Source: Limnomonas spitsbergensis | Lineage: Eukaryota > Chlorophyta > Chlorophyceae > Chlamydomonadales | Reading direction: 5' to 3' | NCBI GenBank assembly: GCA_037349105.1 | Contig: JAYJMM010000038.1 | Span: 4,314,501 to 4,378,500, forward strand | Length of the DNA stretch: 64,000 nt | Shown here: in pieces, positions 1 to 10,100 of the stretch | How the letters are laid out: every line of letters starts with the position of its first letter | How positions within the stretch are numbered: the first letter of the stretch is position 1 | Position numbers and translations under genes: made by a program | The notes under the pieces: model-generated | What the model saw: the letters and a program-made list of their open reading frames with translations, nothing else | Database searches by the model: none | What the model was told of the DNA's origin: nothing

Positions 1-1563
1 GGTTGTCCCTGTGGAGACGAGCCTAGCAGTGCAAAGCAAGTTCATCCAGAGGCTGCCTCCAGAGGTGAGGGGTGGGCGCAGCAGGAAGGAAACGAATGCC
101 TCTATAATTGCTTCATGACTTCCTGCATACAATTTGGATCTCCACACAGTGGGCCATGAACTTATACCTGGGTTTCCTGCCTCCTTGTCCAGGCGGAAGA
201 TCCCAAGTACAGCATAGGAGGTGAGGGGCACAGTGCAGGAGGGGGAGCATGGCCTGGTTGAAATAGGGATCCATGACCAGGCTTTGAATACTTGATGTCT
301 ATCCAGCAGCATGGATTCACCTGAGGGAGGTAGCCCGCATTGCTGGCTGCAAAGCCATGTGTGATCCACTTATCGCACCTGCCAAATGCAGTGGAGCTGA
401 ATTTGGTCTCAACAAACAATGACACAATCATGGTCACTGGAGCCACAAGGTCAGGGACCTAGGGCAGGCAGCTGCGCGGGCATACATGACTGTCAGTATT
501 TGGTTTGCACTAGGGATGGCAGCATCATGAGCGTGGAGGCCTGACAGGACTCGTAAAGACACCAGGCTGTTGGTTGGATGTGGAGAGGCTGTAAGAGCAA
601 CAGGCCACTGAGTAGATCAACTGCTGGGGCACTTTGTACACTCCGGGTCTCTAAGTCTCGATAAATCTAATCTAGGACTCAGAGCGCTGCGAGGTCGAAA
701 GTATATTGCCACACACGGATGAAGAGCGTCTGGCGTCTGAGCCTGAACCCAGAAAGCAGCGAGGAGTATGCGTGTAGTTGGAACGTAGTTGTGTGAAATA
801 GGTTTGCTGTACTTCTCCTCAACAGAGGAAGCGCCAGCCGGTCGTACACCGTTCTGTCTGGTGCTGTGATAGCACTAAGGTTACTCTAAGTTACTTTTAG
901 CTCCTGGTCACCTCTGCATGGCAGACCATGTGTGACATGGCAGGCCATGTGAGGCTTACAGGGTCGACCAGGTGGCAGCCGGCCTCCTCAACCTTCTTCC
1001 CACAGAACCTATGAAAGGGATAAACTGAAACCTCCCTGTCTTGTTTTTGTTTCAGATTACTATTCCGCATTGCACGTTAAGGCTTCCATCAAAGGCTACT
1101 TGGTGCGGCCAAAGGTAGGTTGGGCAGGGTGGGGTAAGGGGAGGGGTGAAGAGAGTTTCCAGCTTGGATTGGGTAGGGGGGGGTTACTGGGGGAGGATGG
1201 GCGGGGGATCGACTTCAAGAGGAAAGGTAGGGATGGTTCAGGGGAGTAGAAGCTGTGTCTTGCATGCACGTTGCACGCAGCATTGTTGCACCATCGTGCG
1301 GCCGCGGGCCCTTGACCCTCCACCCTTCACCCTCCACCCTTCACACATCACTCCTGTTGCTCTGCCTGCAGTTCCATGCTATCCTGCAGGAGGGTGGCTT
1401 ATTGGAGGTGGTTAGTGAGCACTTTGATGAGGAGGATGACGTGGAAGAGGTGCTGAGCCCCACCAGTGATATGTCTTCCCGCCCCTCGCGGAGAGTAGGT
1501 CAGTCGCTGCCTGACACAGTTTGGGGACAAGTACTCCCTGCTCCAGGTCCTCCGAGGCACTAA
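1..1563 (+). CDS. 3' end of an upstream four-domain voltage-gated channel gene (partial)
   Basis: Four exons are recognisable: 1-64, 193-220, 1056-1114 and 1372-1563. The first ends FIQRLPPE before GTGAGG. The 28-nt exon at 193-220 reads AEDPKYSIG plus one base. The exon at 1056-1114 reads DYYSALHVKASIKGYLVRPK. The same three exons, with the same phases (0, 1, 0), occur in the complete channel gene downstream (25138-25258, 25488-25518, 25927-25985), where the last reads DYYSALYVRSSIKGFLIRAR (13 of 20 identical). This is therefore the C-terminal part of a tandem paralogue, covering the region after the EF-hand and an IQ-like segment. The last exon, from 1372, is acidic (FDEEDDVEEV) and runs to TAA at 1561-1563. 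Decayed LINE sequence begins about there, so the native C-terminus may have been lost. An alternative is a donor at 1494 (GTAGGT) leading to an exon I cannot find. The rest of 221-1055 holds nothing I recognise. Confidence 0.8.
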
Positions 1564-2690
1564 GCAATTTCCTGCACCAGCTGCACCCTTCGATGCTCTG
1601 TGTAACAGCGAGTTGCATGTCGGCCGCCATGGCAGCTGCTATGAGGGGGCTGCCTTCCTGTGCTGATGGTGCTACCGCTGCATGATAGAAACGTAGTACG
1701 TGCTGCCACCAACCTCTCTGTAACGGCTGGATCTGCAGCTCCCTCATGACCCCCCAGCTGGCGGCGGACGCAAGTAGCCCTGCAGCCTGGCGCAGGTTTT
1801 GAGACAATCTTGACTGCATCCTGCTCCTGAGGCAATGTCGCGACTTGAGGCGACCCACACCACATCACCGTAGTTGGCCGCAGGCGCAGCATAGACTGAT
1901 GCCAACCGGATGCGGGTAGGCAGATGATGCCTCAGACGCACCTTGGCTGCCATGTGGTGGATGCGGAGCCAGAGGCGCCTCTCCACCTTGAATGGCCTTC
2001 TGCATGCTGCAGCTCTCCTGCTGAATGATGCCCAGGAATCTGAGTTCTCGGACACGCTTCATCACTATCCTATCTTGGCCGTACTCGCAGGTATGGGCTG
2101 GTGGCCTGCGCTGCGCAATATCTCTGTCTTGCTGACATTGACCTGGAGCTGTTAAACTATAATGCAGGGTATCAAGCATGCGCTGCAGCCCTGCCAGGCT
2201 GCCGGTTAGGAGGGAGAGATTGTCCGCATATAATAGGCACCTGAGTCGTGGCCCCGCCTCCAGCACAACGCCTTCTGCTGGGAACTTGGCTGCAATAATA
2301 CCCGGCAGGTCGCTGATGTAAAGGCTGAAGAGCAGAGTGCTTAGAGGGAAACCCTGCTTGATACCTCTGGTGCACGGGACAGGGCCAGTGCTTTTATGGC
2401 CGCCTGTCAGCGTGCAGACTGTACCTATATAAAGCACTTGGACAGCGCGCAACAAGCCTGATGGCATGAAAAAATGCTCAGACAGATGCTGCCAAAGCTG
2501 GGGCACACAGTCAAAATCCTTGGTGAAGTCTACAAAGGCCGCAGGCAGCTTACTACGGCCCCCAGCTGCCCGTTGAGCATGAGATGCATGCCTCAAGAGG
2601 AAAGCAGCCTGGAGCGTGCTCCTGCGCCATTATCTAAACTGTCCAGGAGGGATGTGCTCGCAGAGATGTCAGGGTGACGCATTCGCTCGC
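1560..2690 (-). mobile_element. Decayed L1-type LINE reverse transcriptase fragment
   Basis: Read on the minus strand, 2596-1865 encodes successive reverse transcriptase blocks: FVDFTKDFDCVP (block A, FxDFxKAFDxV), GIKQGFPLSTLLFSLYISDLP-like (QGxPLSPxLF) and LLYADNLSLL (catalytic YADD box). The homology continues upstream of 2596 (LQAAFLLRHASHAQ). In other frames (2055-1744 and 1858-1565) it continues into a C-terminal helical part (RELQIQPLQRGWW, VLRFYHAAV). At least two frameshifts are needed, and the second catalytic aspartate is Asn (YADN), so the copy is dead. No poly(A) tail, 5' end or target duplication was identified. It lies antisense to the channel genes, exactly where the upstream channel gene stops being recognisable. 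Confidence 0.8.
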
Positions 2691-4117
2691 ATGCTAAAGC
2701 TCACTACCGATACTGCGCACATGCTCCTGGATAAAAAACATGATTATAAATCACGATTCACATGGATGCATTTATACAATTATGTGATGCAGGCATGTCC
2801 AGTCCAGCCACCTACCGATATTGGGCTCGACCTGAGAAAAGAGGGGAAAACATAGTTGTGTGTGAACAGGTTGATATGCTCCAACAGTGCCCAGCGACCA
2901 GCAGCCTTGGGTAAAAACAGAATCACCGCGACAACGCACCCATCCAATCCTTTCGTGAAGGAGCCAGGCAGAACAAGCCAGGAAGAAAGAAATATACGGC
3001 CGTGATCTGCTTTGACCTCACATGACCGTCTACAGCCTGTCGACGGTCTCTCTCTCTTGCCTCCACATCATCCATCCTGCACCTGGGTTGTTACTTGGTT
3101 CGGCCGTTTCGGCCCAAGTCCGTCCCGTCCCGTTCCGTCCCGTCCCGTCCCGTCCTGTACTGTACATACCGTAAGCGGTCAGATATGGCCTAGTACAGTT
3201 CCCAGAGTCTTGTGCATGAAAGGTTGAATGCCTGCATGGTGCCTCCAGTTTAGGTTCATGCATGGGTACTGGGCTACTGCCAAGCTGACACCTTGTACCG
3301 TACTAAAGCTTGTTATGTATGGTATGCATAACTGAGTTGCCATGTTATACAAGTACATGACCCGTACCGTATTGTTTGACCATATTGCACTTCCGTACAG
3401 GGTCACCCAGTCGTGCACTGATGCCTCTTCTGTTGCAGATGGGGTTCTGGAGCACACCATGCATCCGTCCTGTGGGAGCGCTGATGAGTGGGTCATCAAG
3501 GTTGACTCGGGCCCACCTCCCAAGCTCAAGCCCAGCCTGTTGACCGATTCCAGTCCTTTTACAGCATGGCTGGCTGGATAATTTCACCAGGTCTGAGGAA
3601 CACATACAGCTGAACCGTAGTACCGTATATAGTGCGAGCTGGGCCCAGATCGATCGTGGCCCAGTTGAAAGATCATTGATACTGCACTCGACCACTGTAG
3701 GCTACCAACCTAATCTTGATTGACATTTCCTCGGGTCCAGCTGGGATTTTCAGCGTGTGAAGGTACACTCGTTCAAGTGACGGAGCAGAGCAGTCACATT
3801 TCAAGGCACTTCATTGGATTGTTTGAGGGAACGCAGAAACGGGTAATGGGCCTAGGCCTCCATCTCTCACATCCGTTCCAGCACTTTCCCCACATTGACA
3901 CCTGTGTGCCGTACAGTTCTGTCTCTCGAAGATTATGCCGCAGGTTTATCTCGTGACTTTACATCAGGAGACAAAACGTACATGTATCTGTTGCTTGCAT
4001 GGCTGTGGCTTGTAGCTCATGATGTTTAGGCGTTAGGGACACTTTGGGTACGGGCAGCTATCTCCCGTCATGGCGAGGCCGCTTTTTGTTTGGAATCTCC
4101 CCTCGTAAGCCAGAGGG
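2690..4117. other. Intergenic region between the two channel genes
   Basis: No exon-like homology is seen on either strand. The only structure noted is a short pentanucleotide run near 3118-3158 and scattered GTACCGTA words around 3300-3640. It presumably contains the promoter and 5' UTR of the downstream channel gene, but I see no convincing TATA box or other motif. Confidence 0.5.
3118..3158. repeat. Pentanucleotide microsatellite (CCCGT)n
   Basis: About eight tandem copies of CCCGT with one C-to-T change, ending in CCTGTACTGTAC. It lies about 1 kb upstream of the channel start codon. Confidence 0.9.
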
Positions 4118-7100
4118 ATGGACTCCAAAGGCTGGGACGAATCTTCCCGCCCATCCTCACCTGCATGGATTGTTCGACGACCCGCCCCTCCCGCGGGGAC
4201 GCTGGCGGAATTCGACACTCGGAGGCGATTCCTAGACTTTTATCTACTCCTGAGAAACGCAGCGACTTTTCAAGACTGGGAGGTGTGCTTGCAATGTTCG
4301 AACACTTTCCCGTTTATCCCGCCATGCTCTTGGCAACAACAGCGTTTCCATGCGACTTGTCACCCCTGCAGGACGTCAGCTCATACGAGCTGGCACCCAA
4401 GGCTCTGTTCTTCCTGGCCATTAACAGTGCTCTGCGGAAGCCCCTGATCCGCCTCGTGCGCTGGAAGCTTTTCGACTGGTTCATGCTCACGGCCATCCTG
4501 GCCAACTGTGTGACCCTTGCCATGGGATCCAACGTGCCAGGCTTTAACGAGTCTGCCACTGGGATGGCCTTGAGCACGTCCAACTACTTCTTTGTGGCGG
4601 TGTTTTGCTTCGAAGCATTCTGCAAAATTCTAGCCCTGGGTTTTATATTGGACAAGCACACCTATATGCGTAATGGTGAGAGAGTAAGGCCTGTGATGTG
4701 TTGGCTCATTAGCCCCATGCGTACCCTGTAGACCTGTTCCAAGCCTCCCATGCACAATATCTTGGAAGCATGGCCGTATACTCCCATGCATGGCATGCAT
4801 GCCTGTCCCCGTACAAGGCATGCGAGGATATAGCCATTGTTCCCATGCGCCCATGCGCCCAAGCATGTCATGGTGCCACCTTCCCATGCTAATGATATTT
4901 TCATGTGTATCATGGTTGTGCATACTGGACATGCACGCCTGCCCCACACGCATGGTGTTGGCAAGCCTCTGATGGCCTCTCATGGGTTGACTGACTCTTG
5001 AAGGCGTCCCTCGATCACCTCACATCTGCTCTGAAAGGAGTTGATAGGTCACACATTTTCCTCTCACACCAGGCTGGAACATCCTGGACTTTGCCGTGGT
5101 GGTTATGGGTATTTTGGAGCTTACTTCGTTTGGGAACTACACCTTCATCCGATGCTTCAGGGCACTAAGGCCGCTGCGGGCCATCACCAAAATCGAGTCA
5201 CTTCGGGTAGGGACAAGGAGGGACAAACGGGAACAAGGGGGGACAAGGGATGCGGGTGAAGGGGTTGAGGTCAAGGGGGGAGTGAAGGGAGGGGGACAAG
5301 GGAGGGGGCAAGGGGAGGGGGGCAAGGGGAGGGGGGCAAGGGGGAGTGAAGGGGGGGGGCAAGGGGACGGGGACAAGGGGGGATCATTATACGCACTCTG
5401 ATTCCCGCATCGATATTCAATCTGTTTCCATGTAATTACTGTCGTGAGCATAATCAGTATCCTGACGTAACATGTGATCTATCTTGCACTCAGATCATTG
5501 TGTCATGTTTGGTGGAGTCCCTGCCCATGCTGGGGGATGTGGTCATCCTCGCGTTGTTCTACTTCTCCATCTTTGGCGTCGCCTGTGTGGAGCTGTTCAT
5601 GGGCAAGTTCTTGACACGTTGCGGAGCACCCGATTTCACCAACTCAACAACCTTAATGGTCAATGGCAATTTCATAGTACAGGTAACAAGATGCGGGGTA
5701 TGGCCATGCGTTGATGAGCAATGTGTAGAAGGGCCATGCGTGAAAGGGCGTGCATGGGATGCCATGTGTGGGATGGCCGTGCGTGGGAGGGCCATGCGTG
5801 GAAGGGCCATGCGTGGGAGGGCCATGCATAAAAGGGCCATGCGTAGAAGGGCCATGCATGGGAGGGCGTGCATGGGATGGCTATGTGTGGGATGGCTGTG
5901 CATGGGAGGGCCATGCGTGGGAGGGCCATGCATGGAAGGGCCACGCATGGGAGGGCCATGCGAGAAGGGCCATGCGTGGAAGGGCCATGCGTGGAAGGAC
6001 CATGCGTGGAAGGGCCATACATGGAAGGGCCATGAGTGGAAGGGCCGTGCGTGGGAGGGCATGCCAGGAACGGCCATGCATGGAAGGGCCAGACGTGGAG
6101 GACCATGCGTGTAAGGGCCTTGCGTGGAAGGGCATGCATGGGATGGCTATGCGTGGGATGGCGGTGCGTGGGATGGCGGTGCGAGGAAGGGCCATACGTG
6201 GAAGGGCCATACGTGAAAGGGCCATACGTGGAAGGGCCAGACATGGAGGGCCATGCGTGGAAAGGCCATACAGGGAGGGCCATGCGTGGAAGGGCCATGC
6301 GTGGAAGGACCATGCGTGGAAGGGCCATACATGGAAGGGCCATGATTGGAAGGGCCGTGCGTGGAAGGGCCATGCATGGAAGGGCCATGCGTGGAAGGGC
6401 CATACATGGAGGGCCATGCGTGGAAGGGCCATGCGTGGAGGACCATGCGTGGAAGGGCCATGCATAGAAAGGCCATGCGTGGAGGACCATGCATGCAAGG
6501 GCCATGCATGGAAGGGCCATGAATGGAAAGGCCATGCATGGAAGGGCCATGAATGGAAGGGCCATGAATGGAAGGGCCATGCGTGGGAGGGCCATGCATG
6601 GATGGGCCACGCATGGAAGGGCCATGAATGGAAGGGCCATGCGTGGAAGGGCCATGTGAGGAAGGGCCCGTGGAAGACCAATGCGTGGAGGACCATGCGC
6701 GGAAGGGCTATGCATGGAAGGTCCATGCGAGGAGGACCATGCGTGGAAGGGCCATGCATGGAAGGGCCTTGAATGGAAAAAGGGCCATGCGTTGGAGGGC
6801 CATGCAAGGAAGGGCCATGCATGGAAGGGCCATGCTGGTTTTCTGGTGACTGGTTCTCTGCACATCAAATGTTTTAAGCTTCACCTGGTGGCCTTCAGTC
6901 TGCATGGGCCAGGGAAGGACAGCTTATATGCTTGTCGGCTGGGAGCAACCAGTCAATCCATGCAGCCTGGGGGTATGAGGGTGCCTGGGCAGAGCGCCTT
7001 GACCGCTGCTGCTGCATGGTACCACTTGACTTTGCCCCTCCCTCCCCATACAGGATGTGTCATACGTTGTGAGTGATACCGAACAGGTCTGCCGCGGTCC

Positions 7101-10100
7101 CCTGGCTAGCTACAGGCAGTGGGAGAACTCCTCTGGTGTGCCGTCAATACCTCCCTTTCACTACGTGGGCGGTGTCTCCTGGGGCTACGCTTGCCCCTCC
7201 AACCCCAGCGACAACCCCAATGACCCCAACGCACCCTCTGGCCTGTTGTGCGTCCCCTTCGGCAATCCGGATATAGGAGGCTACCGGAACTTTGACAACA
7301 TCCTGCTCTCTTGGATCCAACTGCTGCAACATCTGGCAGTGCAGAACTGGTGAGAGGTCGGGTAGGGGTAGGGGGAGGATAGGGGGGCAGGTGGGGGGAG
7401 TGGGAGGATAGGGGAGGAATTAGGGGGCAGGTGGGGGGAGGATAGGGGGGAGGGATTAGGGGGCAGGTGCCCTGACTTGTTGAGGGCTGTTGGGGTGGAT
7501 GCTGCTGGGGTGAGGGGGCAGGAATGTGTCGGGAAAGGGTTGGAAACATGAAAGCGCCCTCAAGGCGGACGGCAGGCGTGCCAAACGATGTCCAAACTCT
7601 TCTTATGTTTGTTTTGCTATAAACCGATTGTGGGCCTGATGCAAGCCTGTGTGTGCGCTGGTGCATCTCCCCAAAGTAGCCGTGGATGATAAGGCTGCCG
7701 CATTGAGCGCCATACGTCCGCATGCAGGCGGCAACCCACGCTTCAGACACCAAGCTCACAACACCTTAAAGCGGACTGATTGTTTTTCCGGGAGGTCCTA
7801 AACGTTGTGCAATGCTCAAGTTTTAAACAGGGATCTTTGCCCGTGCCATTCTCACCCGAGGTGTCATCAGCATTTACCGTTTCTGTGCCTGATGTCCCCT
7901 CCCCCCCTTTCCCCCCCCTCTCCCGCAGGTCCTCCATCATGTATGCCTCTCAGGCCTCTGTCTCATGGTGGACCTGGCTGCTGCATGTCACCATGGTGCT
8001 AATCGGGGGATATCTCATCGTCAACCTCACGCTGGCCGTGATATTCATAAACTTCACAAAAAACTACGAGACCGCAAAGTCCCATGCCACGGGTGCTGCA
8101 CGTAAGTGTAACCTGGGTTTGTGAGGGAGGGGAGAGAGGCGACGGGTCTATGGAGGCTATTCTTCAGCCTGTGAGGCCTCTGGCTTCAAGGTTCCACGCC
8201 TGCCTGCCTGGTTTTAGAAAAAAACTGCAATGGCCGCCATCAGGATGCCCCTCACCGCTTCGCCCCCTACCCCCCTCCACCGCCTCGCCCATCCTTTGCC
8301 GTTGTTGCACTGCCTGTCTGCCTTATTAATTGTCACATCCTCTGCGTCGGCTCACAGGGCAATCCACATTAGGGGTGTCCACCAAGGTCCCAACAGGAGC
8401 GGAGATCAACACGCAGGCTGGAAAGCTTGACCCGCTGAAGGCCGTGGGCGCCCTCACGGCCTTAACTGAGTCAGAGGACCCGGCGGATCGCAGCTCGCTG
8501 GGCCCGTGTCGTCGCGCCTGGGAGTGTGTCCGCGACCTCTGCTACTGGACCCAGGCGACCCAGACCTTCCAGCACCTCACCACTGCGCTCATCGTGCTCA
8601 ACGCAATGACGCTGGCGCTCACATGGTGGGGGACAGGGGGGAAGAAACAACATCCAGCCAGGGGGCGCGGGCTGAGGCGTGTGTGGGGTCCCTCTTGAGA
8701 GACATGATGGGTGCAGGAACAGGAGCGGGCGGGTGGGATGTTGTGTGCATCTCCTGCCAGGTCAGCAGGCACTCCCCTGCCAGGTCAGCAGGCATTCCCC
8801 TGCCGGCAGGCCCTGGGGCTGTCAGGCCCTGGAGCTGACTGGCCCTCAGCGTCTCCATGTAGATCCAACCCCTTGCCTCTGCCCTGGCTCATCTACACCT
8901 TGCATTCGGATACGATGGCCATCTGCTTCACATTCATCAGATCCCGATCCCACGTCATGAATGCAGTCCATGCCTCATGCCCCCCTCTCATGCCCCGTGG
9001 TCCCCTCTCATGCCCCCCTCTCATGCCCCCCTCTCATGTCTGCCCCCTGGTCCCCTCTCATGCCCCCCTCTCATGCCTGCCCCCTGGTCCCCTCTCATGC
9101 CCACCTGGTCCCCTCTCATGCCCCCCTCTCATGCCCACTTGGTCCCCTCTCATGCCCCCCTCTCATGCCCACCTGGTCCCCTCTCATGCCCCACTCTCAT
9201 GCCCCCTTCTCATGCCCACCTGGTCCCCTCTCATGCCCCCCTCTCATGCCTGCCCCCTGGTCCCCTCTCATGCCCCCCTCTCATGCCCACTTGGTCCCCT
9301 CTCATGCCCCCCTCTCATGCCCCCCTCTCATGTCTGCCCCCTGGTCCCCTCTCATGCCCCCCTCTCATGCCCACTTGGTCCCCTCTCATGCCCACTTGGT
9401 CCCCTCTCATGCCCCCCTCTCATGCCCCCCTCTCATGCCCCCCTCTCATGTCTGCCCCCTGGTCCCCTCTCATGCCCCCCTCTCATGCCTGCCCCCTGGT
9501 CCCCTCTCATGCCTGCCCCCTGCCCCCCTCTCATGCCCCCCTCTCATGCCCACTTGGTCCCCTCTCATGCCCCCCTCTCATGCCCCCTTCTCATGCCTGC
9601 ACCCTGGTTCCCTCTCATGCCCCTCTCTCATGCCCCCCTCTCATGCCCACTTGGTTTCCTCAGGTATGATCAGCCACAAGAGGTGACCTGGTCCACCAAC
9701 ATTGCCAACTACGTGTTCACAATGTACTTCCTGCTGGAGATGGTCATCAAGGTGGCGGGTCTTGGGCCGCAGGCGTACGTGTCTGACAGCTTCAACATCT
9801 TTGACGCCATTGTCACCATTGTGGGTGTTGTGGAAATGATTGTCAACCTGGCGCCCAATGTCAGCACCACCGGCGCCATGTCGGTCTTCCGCGCCTTCCG
9901 ACTGCTGCGGATCTTCCGTCTGGCGAGGTCCTGGAAGAGCTTGCAGAGGATCATCGCAGTGCTCTTGAACTCACTGCTGTCGGTGGGCTGGCTCACGCTG
10001 CTGCTCTTCCTGTTCTTGTTCATCTCAGGCCTGCTGGGCATGACGGTGAGTGGGTGTGGTCATGTGAGGCCTAGCCCGCTGAAGCCTGAGATTGTCCTCC

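Larger units (their letters stand above)
4372..8101 (+). other. Channel domain I (exons 2-6)
   Basis: S1 lies near residues 88-107 (KLFDWFMLTAILANCVTLAM), S2 near 125-145 (EAFCKILALGF) and S3 near 159-175 (WNILDFAVVVMGI). S4 carries RCFRALRPLRAITK, with a basic residue at every third position. After S5 comes an NST glycosylation sequon and a Cys-containing turret. The P-loop NFDNILLSW...LAVQNW aligns without gaps to Cav P-loops and places Gln361 at the Glu/Asp selectivity position. The tryptophan codon after it is split by intron 5 (tg|g). S6 is about residues 372-405. Confidence 0.9.

Noticed and set aside
4090..4117. Earlier channel start at TTG 4090
   Set aside because: TTG is not an expected start here, and its frame joins exon 2 only by reading through intron 1. 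ATG 4118 has a good context, an in-frame upstream stop and a phase-0 GT-AG junction to exon 2.
5672..6868. Long open frames on both strands of the GGGCCATGCGTGGAA array
   Set aside because: A 15-bp repeat lacking stops opens several frames at once. The encoded pentapeptide repeats have no other support, and the region is bounded by channel exons 4 and 5.
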